44,055 nt of DNA from Methylocystis sp. (GCA_016178015.1 JACOUB010000037.1:1-44055); one strand, 5' to 3'. Shown: positions 1-7,651, counted from the stretch's first letter. Notes: generated by a model from the letters alone, not told the origin. Translations and numbers: made by a program.

Positions 1-862
1 CGGGCGAGAACACGCGCTTGGCGATGGCGATCTGCGACGGGTGCAGCGACCACGCGCCGGCGCAGCCGAGCAGGAAGGCGATGCGAAACTGCGCTTCGCA
101 GGCCGGCGCGTCGGAGAAATCGCCGAACGGCCCATAGATCGCCTTGACGCCCGCCGACGCGCAGGCGTCGACCATCTTGGCGATGGTGTAATGCCACAAA
201 TCCTGTTGGAACACGGCGCGCAGGCCATGGCCGGGCTCGGCGTCGGCGATCACCTTGTAGTCGGGGTGGCCGCCGCCGACCCGGGTCGTCTTCATGGCGC
301 GCGAGGCCGCAAGATCGGCTGGGCCGAGGCTGATCCCATGCATGCGCGGCGAGGCGCACGCGATCGCGTCGACGTTCTTCACGCCTTCCGCCGTCTCAAG
401 AATCGCATGGATGAGGATGGGCTTCGCCACGCCATTGCGCGCCTCGAGCTGCGCCAGCAGCTGATCGAGATAATGGATGTCCCAAGGGCCTTCGACCTTG
501 GGCAGCATGACGACATCGAGCTTATTGCCGACCGCCGCCACGATCTCGATGAGATCGTCGAGAACCCAAGGGGAATTTAAGGAATTGACGCGCGTCCACA
601 GGCCGGTCGCGCCGAAATCGACGGCGCGGGCCATTTCGATGAAGCCCTGGCGCGCCGCCACCTTGGCGTCCGCCGGAATGGCGTCCTCGAGATTGCCGAG
701 CACGACATCGACCTTCTGGACGAGTTCCGGAACCTTGGCGCGCAGTTTCTCGATGTGCGGCGGGACGAAATGGATCATCCGCTCGACCTTGACGGGAAGT
801 TCGCGCCAGGGCGCCGGCGCGCCGATGGCCAGCGGACGATAGAATTGATGGGGGAGTTTCAT
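1..862 (-). CDS. mcl: L-malyl-CoA/beta-methylmalyl-CoA lyase, C-terminus cut by window edge
   Basis: HpcH/HpaI-family lyase that reversibly cleaves malyl-CoA to acetyl-CoA and glyoxylate (and beta-methylmalyl-CoA to propionyl-CoA and glyoxylate), acting in the cytosol in acetate, glyoxylate or C1 assimilation. On the minus strand the ATG at 862 has a GGAG about nine bases upstream and the frame stays open to base 1 (287 codons). Visible blocks are [15 protein letters not shown] near residue 53, [11 protein letters not shown], a [13 protein letters not shown] block, [28 protein letters not shown] and [19 protein letters not shown] at the truncated end. These match from memory the Chloroflexus/Rhodobacter type of Mcl rather than the Methylobacterium MclA type. 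Family members run about 320-350 residues, so roughly 30-60 residues lie outside the window. Paralogues in the family (citrate lyase beta, thioesterases) are less likely given the near-complete motif match. Confidence 0.9.
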   Translation of the reverse strand, partial: MKLPHQFYRPLAIGAPAPWRELPVKVERMIHFVPPHIEKLRAKVPELVQKVDVVLGNLEDAIPADAKVAARQGFIEMARAVDFGATGLWTRVNSLNSPWVLDDLIEIVAAVGNKLDVVMLPKVEGPWDIHYLDQLLAQLEARNGVAKPILIHAILETAEGVKNVDAIACASPRMHGISLGPADLAASRAMKTTRVGGGHPDYKVIADAEPGHGLRAVFQQDLWHYTIAKMVDACASAGVKAIYGPFGDFSDAPACEAQFRIAFLLGCAGAWSLHPSQIAIAKRVFSP

Positions 863-972
863 TGCACGCAGCTCCAGCTTGGCTCAGGGCGCCAGCTTGT
901 CGCGCTGAGCTAAAGCATGCCGCGGGCGGATGCAACGCCGGGCCGGCGATCCCACGGTCGTGAGATCGACGC

Positions 973-1797
973 CTAACCCGCGATTCGCTTCACCGACTCG
1001 TAAAGCCCAAGGGCGCGCAAGCCACGCTTGAGCGAGCGCTGCACAGGCGCGGGAAGAAAGGAGAAGGGAGGGGCGAGGCCGGCCTTCCGCGTCTTGGCAA
1101 GGGGCGCCGAGGCGTCATACTCCACGTAGCAAACATTCACAGTCCGGTTCGCAATATCGAGAATCATGTACGTCGCACGGCGATCCGTCGTTCGCGGCTG
1201 TCCCACCGCGCCGGGATTGATGAGGTAGTGCGCGTCATCGTGCAGGAAGACCTCGTCGTCCAAGCGCAACCGCGCTTGACCGCTTCGAAACTCGTAAACA
1301 GCAGGCTGATGCGTATGGCCAAACGCACAGATGCGCGCGCCGGACGGATGGGCGGCGAGCGCTGCGAAGCTCAGCAGACGACGCTCGTCGGTGTCGAGCC
1401 TTACGGTCTCGCAGCCGGTATCGGGATGCAGCGCGCCGTGCACCATGAGAAGCCTATTTTGGATGTTGGCTGTGAGCGGTAGGGCGCCCAAGAAATCGAG
1501 GGCGTCCGCGCCGAGCCGCGCGCGCGTCCAAGCGACTGCCCGCGCAGCGGCGTTGCTGAACGTCTCGGCGCCGATCTGTCCGCAGACGGCTCGATCGTGG
1601 TTGCCGGCGATGCACAGCGCGTCGAACTGTTGCAGCAGAGCGATGCATTCGGCGGGATTGGCGTTGTATCCGACGATGTCCCCGAGACAGACGATGCGAT
1701 CCACGCCTCGCGCCGAAATTTCATCCAGGGTCGCTTGCAGCGCCTCCAGATTGGCGTGGATGTCTGAAATAAGCGCGAGCTTCACGATCCGATCCAA
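973..1797 (-). CDS. Calcineurin-like metallophosphoesterase
   Basis: A 274-residue cytosolic phosphoesterase of the calcineurin-like, two-metal superfamily. The signature is complete: D12-x-H14 (ISDIHANLEAL), G39-D40 (CLGDIVGYNANP), G65-N66-H67-D68, H120 in MVHGALH and G160-H161-T162-H163. The order and spacing suit the YfcE/MJ0936-like compact branch, whose members hydrolyse phosphodiesters or phosphomonoesters; the substrate here cannot be read from sequence. The start at 1797 gives a short MDRIVK lead before the first beta strand. The gene lies 35 bp downstream of the ATP-grasp gene on the same strand, so the two are probably co-transcribed. The pairing of an ATP-grasp ligase with a phosphoesterase is suggestive but proves no shared substrate. 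Confidence 0.85.
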   Translation of the reverse strand: MDRIVKLALISDIHANLEALQATLDEISARGVDRIVCLGDIVGYNANPAECIALLQQFDALCIAGNHDRAVCGQIGAETFSNAAARAVAWTRARLGADALDFLGALPLTANIQNRLLMVHGALHPDTGCETVRLDTDERRLLSFAALAAHPSGARICAFGHTHQPAVYEFRSGQARLRLDDEVFLHDDAHYLINPGAVGQPRTTDRRATYMILDIANRTVNVCYVEYDASAPLAKTRKAGLAPPFSFLPAPVQRSLKRGLRALGLYESVKRIAG

Positions 1798-1832
1798 TTC
1801 CTTGCCCGACCGGAGCGCGGCGTTCCTCTCCG

Positions 1833-3332
1833 CTAAGCGCGCCTCGAAAGCAAGCGAGCCAGTGTCGCCCGCAAGAGCGGCGCCGGGTCATCCCAAGACA
1901 CGGACGACTTCGCTTCACACCGCAATGCCCAAGGCAGCCACGTCGTCAGCGGGACGCCGCATGCTCTCGCAGCAGGGAGGTCCGTCCACATGCGGCACCA
2001 ACGCACGCCGGCTCGAGCTTGCGCGGCGACCGGCCGCGGCAATCCTAACAGGTCGGCGTAGACGAGCGCCGGCAAATTGACGCCGGCAATGGCTCCCGCA
2101 TGATGCCAGAGATTGAAGCGGGGGTTGATCTCCAGGAGGTAAAGCTTGCCGTCGGGGCCACGTTTGAAATCGAGCTTGGCGACGCCGCTCAGATTGAGCT
2201 TGCGGACAATCGCGCGGCCTTGCTCCGTTACGTCCGCTGCATCGGTAATCATCAAGGCGGTGGTGTGCCCGTAGGACACCGGATAGGTGCGAATCTTTCG
2301 CCCGGTGAATTCGCCGGCGATGTCGCCGCGTTCATCCACGTAGACGTGGTAGCTTTCAATGTGCTCTTCCGAGCCAGGGATGAGTTCCTGCGCCAAAAGG
2401 TCGATGCCCATGGCCGCCAATTGCGGCCACAGGGCGCGCAGCGCGTCGGGCGTTTCCGCATGCAACGCTTTGCGCCGGCCCCAGAGGTCGTTCCACATTT
2501 GGAGCCGCCACAGCGGCTTGATGATCACCGGGAAACGGAGGCCGAGTTCGGCAGGCGTCGAACCGGCGGGATGAAATCGATGCGTCGTTGGCACGGGCAG
2601 GCGCAGGCGCTCCGCCAACGCCTGAAACCGAGCTTTGTCGACCAGGTCTTCCACCAGCGCCGCATCGGCGACGACGAAGCGGAAGGCCTGCGCCAAGCGC
2701 TCGCGGTGTCGCGAGACCAGCAGCAGCTGCGTGTCCTCCTCATAAAACAGCACCGGCCGCTCCGGCTGCGCAGCCCCGAAGCGCACCAGCCTATCGACGA
2801 GTTCCTCCACGTTTTCTGAGAAATCATCCCAACAAAAGGAGGATTGGGCGAAGCGCGAATAAAGCGACGGAGCGCCGGGCCGCATCACCACTGCACAAGG
2901 AATGCCGGCCAATGCAATCGGCCGCAACAGGTCCATGTCACCCATCACGCAGGCCAGGGGGGAGCGTAGTTGCGCGCCGCCCGCCGCCAGCTTTTCGCTC
3001 AGCGGCGGTCGAGACGCCTGCGCAGTAAATAACCATCCGAGTGCGGACCGGACATCAACGAATGGATGCCACGCCAACCGGGCTTGTTTGATGAAACGTT
3101 TCAGCCGGCGCCAAGTCGCGAGCCAATCAAAAGTCTGGAACGGCGTGCAATCGGCAATTTGCTCGAAGCGGCGCCGGTCCTCTTCGACCGAGTCCAGGTC
3201 GTTGTGCATGGACAGGCCGACGTCTGGCCAAGATCCGCTCGCTGGAAGTGGCCGAGATACGTGAACGACACGCGCGGCGTCGATGCGCAAATCCGCACGT
3301 GCAACCGCCATCGCTTCCCTCGGACGTGTCAT
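1833..3332 (-). CDS. ATP-grasp domain protein with a CelD-like N-terminal remnant
   Basis: Predicted 499-residue ATP-dependent carboxylate-amine ligase. The ATP-grasp fold spans about residues 125-490: FPVIIKPLWRLQMW carries the lysine of the ATP lid and LDFKRGPDGKLYLLEINPRF carries the Mg-binding Glu and Asn. Start chosen at 3332, where GGGGTG sits about ten bases upstream; the frame continues open further upstream but without a better site. Residues about 42-75 (HNDLDSVEEDRRRFEQIADC, then TPFQTFDWLATW) look like the start of a CelD/BcsL-type GNAT acetyltransferase, which would normally continue for 300 more residues. Here it switches abruptly to unrelated sequence and then to the ATP-grasp fold, suggesting a deletion-fusion. 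The true ligase may start further in, for instance near M130. The substrate is unknown. Confidence 0.75.
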   Translation of the reverse strand: MTRPREAMAVARADLRIDAARVVHVSRPLPASGSWPDVGLSMHNDLDSVEEDRRRFEQIADCTPFQTFDWLATWRRLKRFIKQARLAWHPFVDVRSALGWLFTAQASRPPLSEKLAAGGAQLRSPLACVMGDMDLLRPIALAGIPCAVVMRPGAPSLYSRFAQSSFCWDDFSENVEELVDRLVRFGAAQPERPVLFYEEDTQLLLVSRHRERLAQAFRFVVADAALVEDLVDKARFQALAERLRLPVPTTHRFHPAGSTPAELGLRFPVIIKPLWRLQMWNDLWGRRKALHAETPDALRALWPQLAAMGIDLLAQELIPGSEEHIESYHVYVDERGDIAGEFTGRKIRTYPVSYGHTTALMITDAADVTEQGRAIVRKLNLSGVAKLDFKRGPDGKLYLLEINPRFNLWHHAGAIAGVNLPALVYADLLGLPRPVAAQARAGVRWCRMWTDLPAARACGVPLTTWLPWALRCEAKSSVSWDDPAPLLRATLARLLSRRA

Positions 3333-3355
3333 AATATTCACACCCCGCGACGCAA

Positions 3356-3400
3356 TTGCCCACTTAAAATTATAATCGGGATTAGTTGACAAAACATTGC
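3356..3400. promoter_or_regulatory. AT-rich promoter-like island between divergent genes
   Basis: The 177-bp gap between the ATP-grasp gene (minus) and recF (plus) has a sharply AT-rich core. TATAAT reads on the plus strand at 3371-3376 and on the minus strand at 3374-3369, and TTGACA reads on the plus strand at 3386-3391. No hexamer pair has ideal 16-18 bp spacing for either gene, so this is only a plausible location for divergent promoters. Confidence 0.3.
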
Positions 3401-3509
3401 GAACTGTCCGCAGCCCGGAATGAAGCCGAGAGTCAGCCGGCAATGAAATCGTCCGCGCCAGGCCGAACGCGACTGGCCCTTAGCGCGCCGACGTGGCAAA
3501 GCGGACGCA

Positions 3510-4679
3510 ATGACGATGCTCGAACAGGCCGCCGCGATCGCGCGCCCGCTGGTGCGCAAGCTCACGCTCGCGGATTTTCGCTCCTATGCGGCGCTGGATT
3601 GCGCGATCGCGGCGCCGCTGGTCGTGCTCGTCGGCGACAACGGCGCCGGCAAGACCAACATCCTCGAGGCCCTGTCGCTGTTTTCCCCGGGCCGCGGCTT
3701 GCGCCGCGCCGAAATCGGCGAATGCGTGCGTAAAGGCGCCGGCGGCTTCGCCGTCTCGATCGAGCTCGACGCAGGCGACCATTGCACCCAGCTCGGCCAC
3801 GGGCTCGAGCCGGGCGGACCGGAGCAGCCGCCGACACGCCGCTTCCGCATCGATCGCGCGCCCGTCGCGTCAGCGCGCGCCTTCGCCGACCATATCCGCG
3901 TGCTGTGGCTGACGCCGTCGATGGACGGGCTGTTCGCCGGCCCGGCCGGCGAGCGGCGGCGGTTTGTCGACCGCCTGGCGCTCGGCGTCGACGCCGAGCA
4001 CGGGGCGCGCGTAAGCCGCTTCGAGCGGGCGTTGCGCAACCGCAACCGGCTCTTAGAGGAAGGCGTGTCCGACCGCCGCTGGCTGGACGCCGCCGAAGGC
4101 GAGGTCGCGGCCGAGGGGGTGGCCGTCGCGGCCGCGCGGCAAGAGATGGTCATGCGCCTTCGGGCCCTCATCGAAGACAATCGCGACGACAACTCGCCGT
4201 TCCCTTGGGCAAACATGACGCTCGCCGGGGAACTGGAGCAGATGCTCGGCGAGCGGCCCGCCGCGCAGGTCGAGGAACATTTTCGCGCCGTGCTGGCCGG
4301 ATCGAGGCGCCGCGACGCGAGCGCCGGCCGCACGCTCAGCGGACCGCACACGAGCGACCTCGCCGTGCGCCACGGCCCCAAAGGCGAGGCGGCGCGCGCC
4401 TGCTCCACTGGCGAACAGAAAGCGCTGCTCACGGGCCTCGTGCTCGCCCATGCGCGCCTCGTCGCAGCGGCAAGCGGCATGGCGCCGCTGCTGCTCTTGG
4501 ACGAGATCGCCGCCCATTTCGATCCCATCCGCCGCGAGGCGCTGTTCGCCGAGTTCGCCCAGCTCGGCGGCCAAGTGTGGATGAGCGGCGCCGACGCGAG
4601 CGTCTTCGCCTCGCTGGCGGGGCGGGCGGACATGTTGCATGTGACGCCGGGGAAGGTGGAGCGAGGTGGGGTGGGCTGA
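3510..4679 (+). CDS. recF: DNA replication and repair protein RecF
   Basis: RecF is a cytosolic SMC/ABC-like ATPase that, with RecO and RecR, loads RecA onto single-stranded DNA gaps. The 389-residue product has Walker A GDNGAGKTN at residues 42-50 within VGDNGAGKTNILEALSLFSP, the family phrase RTLSGPHTSDL as ABC signature region, CSTGEQKALL, and Walker B LLLLDEIAAHFD. The length is typical. The start at 3510 (MTMLEQAAA) lacks a strong ribosome-binding site; the second Met two codons on is equally possible. In many alphaproteobacteria recF follows dnaN near dnaA, but here its upstream neighbour is a divergent ATP-grasp gene and downstream is a toxin-antitoxin pair, so the usual dnaA-dnaN-recF context has been lost at this locus. 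Confidence 0.95.
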   Translation: MTMLEQAAAIARPLVRKLTLADFRSYAALDCAIAAPLVVLVGDNGAGKTNILEALSLFSPGRGLRRAEIGECVRKGAGGFAVSIELDAGDHCTQLGHGLEPGGPEQPPTRRFRIDRAPVASARAFADHIRVLWLTPSMDGLFAGPAGERRRFVDRLALGVDAEHGARVSRFERALRNRNRLLEEGVSDRRWLDAAEGEVAAEGVAVAAARQEMVMRLRALIEDNRDDNSPFPWANMTLAGELEQMLGERPAAQVEEHFRAVLAGSRRRDASAGRTLSGPHTSDLAVRHGPKGEAARACSTGEQKALLTGLVLAHARLVAAASGMAPLLLLDEIAAHFDPIRREALFAEFAQLGGQVWMSGADASVFASLAGRADMLHVTPGKVERGGVG

Positions 4680-4712
4680 GGGCTTCCGCGATGTTCCGGG
4701 GACCAACATTGT

Positions 4713-4741
4713 TTGCTTCGTACGGATTGAATCCGTATACT
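4713..4741 (+). promoter_or_regulatory. Promoter and palindromic operator of the tacAT pair
   Basis: A -35-like TTGCTT (4713-4718), 17-bp spacer and -10-like TATACT (4736-4741) precede the antitoxin ATG at 4760. A perfect palindrome, TACGGATT-G-AATCCGTA (4721-4737), fills the spacer and runs into the -10 box. Ribbon-helix-helix antitoxins of this class repress their own promoter as antitoxin-toxin complexes, so this is the expected operator position. Promoter and operator roles are inferred. Confidence 0.7.
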
Positions 4742-4759
4742 CCAAACCAGAGGCGAACC

Positions 4760-5035
4760 ATGCCACGAGGTCATGCCGACAACGGGAGGGTCGAGCTGCG
4801 GCTGCGGCCCGAGGACAAAGCAGTGCTGGCGCGCGCCGCCGCGCTCGAGCGGCTTGACCTGACCAGCTTCATCCTGCGCGCGGTGTTGCCGCAGGCGCAA
4901 GCGGTCATCACGAAAGCCGAAAAAATACGCCTGTCGGAACGCGATTCCTTACGCGTGCTCGATCTGCTCGAAAACCCGCCGGACCCGCCCGCGCGCCTTG
5001 TCCGCGCCGCCAAGGCCGGCTTCACTCTCGAATGA
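4760..5035 (+). CDS. tacA: DUF1778 (TacA-type) ribbon-helix-helix antitoxin
   Basis: A 91-residue antitoxin of the DUF1778/TacA family. An N-terminal ribbon-helix-helix, about residues 10-55 (VELRLRPEDKAVLARAAALE, then LDLTSFILRAVL), should bind the operator, and the C-terminal tail (LSERDSLRVLDLLENPPDPP) is the part that in this family wraps and neutralises the acetyltransferase toxin. The ATG at 4760 has AGAGGCG as ribosome-binding site. The gene overlaps tacT by four bases (ATGA), so they are translationally coupled, and it is preceded by a promoter with a perfect palindromic operator. The family assignment is secure from motif and partner; the symbol is by family analogy. Confidence 0.88.
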   Translation: MPRGHADNGRVELRLRPEDKAVLARAAALERLDLTSFILRAVLPQAQAVITKAEKIRLSERDSLRVLDLLENPPDPPARLVRAAKAGFTLE

Positions 5036-5553
5036 CGGCCCTCGTTTGGGAGGAACTGCCGCTCGGCAAGAACCACGACCGCAACGCGTTCGACTGCGGC
5101 GAGGACGCTCTCAACACTTACTTGAAACGTTACGCGCGCCAAAACCATGAAAGCGGCGGCGCGAAATGTTTCGTGGCGACCCCACGCGAGACGCCGGCGC
5201 GCATCCTCGGCTTTTATACGCTGAGCCCATGCTCGATCGAATTTAGCCGTGCGCCGGCCGTCGTGGCGCGCGGCCTCGGCCGCTACGAAATCCCCGTCTA
5301 CCGTCTCGGCCGTCTCGCCGTCGATCGCTCCGCGCAGGGACGCGGACTCGGCGGACGGTTGCTTCTGCGCGCCGCCGAGCGTTGCATGACGGCCGCGCAG
5401 GAGGTGGGCGGCGTGGCTCTGCTGATCGACGCCAAGAGCGAGCGCGCAGCGCAGTGGTACGAAAGCTACGGCGCGACGCGTCTCCTCGATGCGCCGCTTT
5501 CGCTGGTGTTGCCGTTCTCAATGGTCGTGGAAGCGCTGAAACGAGGGAATTAG
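5032..5553 (+). CDS. tacT: GNAT acetyltransferase toxin, TacT-like
   Basis: A 173-residue GNAT protein. TacT-family toxins use acetyl-CoA to acetylate the amino group of charged tRNAs and so block translation. The opening LPLGKNHDRNAFDCGEDALN, with KRYARQNHESGGAKCFVA after it, is the family N-terminal signature (substrate specificity 'F-x-C-G-xx-xLN'). The acetyl-CoA loop is RLAVDRSAQGRGLGGRLL (R/Q-x-x-G-x-G/A), and a catalytic-region tyrosine lies in AAQWYESYGATRLLD. The start overlaps the antitoxin stop (ATGA). Nothing looks damaged, so the module is probably functional. A generic GNAT without toxin activity is possible but unlikely given the DUF1778 partner. Confidence 0.88.
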   Translation: MTALVWEELPLGKNHDRNAFDCGEDALNTYLKRYARQNHESGGAKCFVATPRETPARILGFYTLSPCSIEFSRAPAVVARGLGRYEIPVYRLGRLAVDRSAQGRGLGGRLLLRAAERCMTAAQEVGGVALLIDAKSERAAQWYESYGATRLLDAPLSLVLPFSMVVEALKRGN

Positions 5554-5581
5554 CGGCGGCCCTGCCCAATGACTCCCCTAT

Positions 5582-5717
5582 CGTCATGGCCGGGCTTGTC
5601 CCGGCCATCCACGCCGGGACGCGAAGCGATGCCCGTAAAGCGATTACGCTGCGCGACTTTTCCATGTCCCGCAGCGTCCTGGCGTGGATGCCCGCGACAA
5701 GCGCGGGCATGACGGGT
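5582..5717. repeat. Paired palindromic intergenic repeat, family A, copy 1
   Basis: Two hairpin-forming ends in inverted orientation (GTCATGGCCGGGCTTGTCCC near 5583 and its counterpart ending GCGCGGGCATGACG at 5714) enclose about 60 bp of unrelated sequence. The same ends recur inverted at 29311-29451 and degenerate at 24938-25053. BIME-like arrangement common in Rhizobiales; it lies between tacT and the RHH gene. Confidence 0.75.
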
Positions 5718-5743
5718 TAAAATCGAGGGGCGCAATGCGCGTT

Positions 5744-5941
5744 TCACTTCCCGCCGAGCGCCTTTTCGAGCAAGCGCCGGACGGCTTCGGGCCGCGACGG
5801 GCGCGGCTCGGGTTGCGCGGCAATCCAGGCATCTACGGCCGAAAGGACATCAAGAGTCAGGCGCACGGGCTTTGTTTCAGGCCGCTTACGTCCTAATGGA
5901 CGACCAATTTTCTTTTTTGTTACAGAAAAGTCTTGCGCCAT
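5744..5941 (-). CDS. Orphan small ribbon-helix-helix (CopG/ParD-like) protein
   Basis: A 65-residue protein with a basic lead (VTKKKIGRPLGRKRPETKP) followed by a short ribbon-helix-helix: beta strand KPVRLTLD, helix VLSAVDAWIAAQPE, turn RPSRPEAV and helix RRLLEKAL. Such proteins are DNA-binding autoregulators or antitoxins. No toxin gene is adjacent on its strand; downstream (lower coordinates) is a palindromic repeat and then tacT on the opposite strand. A 14-bp inverted repeat spans the start codon (5911-5924 and 5953-5966) and could be its operator. The ATG at 5941 is the only reasonable start. Target and role are unknown. Confidence 0.6.
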   Translation of the reverse strand: MAQDFSVTKKKIGRPLGRKRPETKPVRLTLDVLSAVDAWIAAQPEPRPSRPEAVRRLLEKALGGK

Positions 5942-5966
5942 AGTGAGTTTTGTGTAACAAAAAAGA
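5911..5966. promoter_or_regulatory. 14-bp inverted repeat spanning the RHH start codon
   Basis: TCTTTTTTGTTACA (5911-5924) and TGTAACAAAAAAGA (5953-5966) are exact reverse complements separated by 28 bp. The left arm lies inside the RHH coding region (the Ser-Val-Thr-Lys-Lys codons); the right arm lies upstream, toward the divergent gene at 6033. The position suits an autoregulatory operator for both genes. An AT-rich inverted duplication in GC-rich DNA is unlikely by chance. Confidence 0.5.
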
Positions 5967-6032
5967 GCGGACCGAGCAAGAGCAGCGACTCCTGCCCGGC
6001 CCTAACCACCGCTTGCTAACAAGGAGCAACCA

Positions 6033-6458
6033 ATGGCTGATTCTCCTGATACCCGAATTGCGTCCGCAATTCCGCAAAATCCTTCCGGGCAAGAGACCAT
6101 CGGCTCGATTTTGCGGCGACTGCGCAATGCTGGCGTCGAGCCTGAACTGGTCCGCGACGTGAGCGACCTTTATTTCAAGGAACGCGCCAAGGCCATGGGC
6201 GAAGCGGCAAAGTTGTTCCGCATTCGCCAAGGCGACGACGAACGCCTTTCCGACTTGCAGCACGCGGACGAGCTCAATCGGATAAAGGCCCGCTGCCACG
6301 GCCTCCTGGCGGCGATCGACGGTGCGTTTTCACATTTTGAGAGCGCCGATCACGGCGGCGTCTGTCAGCTCGGCGATGACGTGTGCGAAGCGGTGGAGCG
6401 CTGCGCCGAGGCGTTCGAAGCCGAGCGCCAACTGCGCATGGGGGAGGAACGGCGATGA
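6033..6458 (+). CDS. Hypothetical helical protein, unknown function
   Basis: A 141-residue soluble protein that I do not recognise. It is predicted largely helical and acidic, with segments ETIGSILRRLRNAGVEPELV, VSDLYFKERAKAMGEAAKLF, and a C-terminal helix EAVERCAEAFEAERQLRMGE. There is no signal peptide and no membrane segment. The ATG at 6033 has a strong ribosome-binding site, AAGGAG seven bases upstream. The gene is divergent from the orphan RHH gene and shares the intergenic inverted repeat with it; it is followed twelve bases later by the 137-bp hairpin element. The setting suggests accessory DNA of plasmid or genomic-island origin. Expression is likely, given the good translation signal. 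Confidence 0.55.
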   Translation: MADSPDTRIASAIPQNPSGQETIGSILRRLRNAGVEPELVRDVSDLYFKERAKAMGEAAKLFRIRQGDDERLSDLQHADELNRIKARCHGLLAAIDGAFSHFESADHGGVCQLGDDVCEAVERCAEAFEAERQLRMGEERR

Positions 6459-6469
6459 CGCGAGCTACT

Positions 6470-6606
6470 GGCCCGCGTCACGTAAAATGAAGGGTGCGCT
6501 GGAGGGTGGGTTCGATTTGCGAGCCTGAAGGCTCGCGGTCCAGGGCCGCTCTTGGACCGCGAGCCTTCAGGCTCGCACAAATAAACCCATCAATTTGGCT
6601 GACGCA
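6470..6606. repeat. 137-bp hairpin element, copy 1 (inverted relative to 43919-44055)
   Basis: The core is a perfect 25-bp stem (arms 6519-6543 and 6554-6578, approximately) with a 10-base loop; each arm contains its own small palindrome GAGCCTGAAGGCTC. Flanking TGGGTT...AACCCA and ATTTG...CAAAT segments extend the stem imperfectly. The ends carry GCGTCA and TGACGC, short terminal inverted repeats. The reverse complement of the whole block appears, apparently base for base, at 43919-44055. Confidence 0.85.
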
Positions 6607-6688
6607 AGCCACTACGGCGCTGCGCGTGCTGCCGGAAAAAGTCGAGGGGCGATGATCGTTCATCCGCCGCCAATGACGCCATACGCCC

Positions 6689-7651
6689 CTATTCGTGAGC
6701 GGCGCCCTCTTTGGCGTCGGCGGCGTCCGCGCGGCGCCTCTCGCTGAGATCGGGGACGTCCGGGCGAAGATCGGCGATCAGCGCCATCGCTCGGCGCAGG
6801 TGGCCGCCGGCGCGCTCGAGAGCATTCTCGGCCTCGCCGCGCCCATACCCTTGGAGGAGGAGAAAAGCGAGCTTGACGCTCCCGCCGGCCCGGCCTAGGG
6901 CCTCAACTATCTCCTCGCTGCTGCGACCACTCAGGCGCGACAGTATCTTTTCGCTTCGCCGCACCAGTTTCTTGTTCGAGGCTTGCACGTCCACCATCAG
7001 GCCTTCGTAGACCCGACCGAGCAGAATCATGACGAGCGAGGACAACAAAATCAGGGTAATCCGCTGGGCCGTGCCGGCCTTCATGCGGGTCGAACCGGCG
7101 ATCGGCTCCGGGCCCGTGTCAAGAAAGATCGAATGATCGGCGTCCTGGAGAAGCGGCGTGCCTCGGTTGTTGGCGACGCCAATGGTGAGAGCGCCGGCTT
7201 GTTTGGCTTCGCGCAAACAGGCTACCGTAAATGGGGTCGTGCCGCTCGCCGCCACCGCAATGACCACGTCTGCGGCGCCCACGCCGTGACGCCGCGCCAG
7301 TTCGGTCGCGTGCGCAACCTGATCCTCGGCGCCTTCGACCGACTGCAGGAGAGCGTCTTTGCCGCCCGCAATGAGCAGCAAAAGTCGGTCTTGCGGCCAG
7401 CCGAACGTCGGCATCAGTTCCGCCCCGTCCTGGACGGCCAAGCGGCCGGACGTTCCAGCGCCCACGTAAACGAGCCGCCCACGCCCGCTCAATCGTCTGA
7501 CGATCGCCAGCCCTGCCCGCTCAATGGCCGGCCGCGCGGCCCGCACAGCGGCGACGGCCGCAAATTGCCCCTCGATCATCCCTTCCAGGATCTCTCCCGG
7601 TTCCCAGACATCGATCTTGGCGTAGCGGGGACTTGGTCGTTCCGTTTCCAT
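6689..7651 (-). CDS. murQ: N-acetylmuramic acid 6-phosphate etherase
   Basis: MurQ cleaves the lactyl ether of MurNAc-6-phosphate to give GlcNAc-6-phosphate and D-lactate during cytosolic peptidoglycan recycling. The 320-residue product is a SIS-fold protein: GRLVYVGAGTSGRLAVQDGAE is the sugar-phosphate binding loop with catalytic-region Glu, followed by ELMPTFGWP, AVAASGTTPF and GPEPIAGSTRMKAGTAQR, all family hallmarks; the C-terminal helical region is GYGRGEAENALERAGGHLRR. The start at 7651 (METERPSP) matches the usual N-terminus, though the ribosome-binding site is weak and the frame is open upstream. It is divergent from the SIS deaminase-nagA pair that handles its product, giving a compact recycling locus. 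No MurNAc kinase gene (anmK) is in view. Confidence 0.92.
   Translation of the reverse strand: METERPSPRYAKIDVWEPGEILEGMIEGQFAAVAAVRAARPAIERAGLAIVRRLSGRGRLVYVGAGTSGRLAVQDGAELMPTFGWPQDRLLLLIAGGKDALLQSVEGAEDQVAHATELARRHGVGAADVVIAVAASGTTPFTVACLREAKQAGALTIGVANNRGTPLLQDADHSIFLDTGPEPIAGSTRMKAGTAQRITLILLSSLVMILLGRVYEGLMVDVQASNKKLVRRSEKILSRLSGRSSEEIVEALGRAGGSVKLAFLLLQGYGRGEAENALERAGGHLRRAMALIADLRPDVPDLSERRRADAADAKEGAAHE

Noticed and set aside
3584-4900. 438-residue minus-strand open frame over recF
   Set aside because: Antisense shadow of recF, Ser/Arg/Ala-rich, no motif.
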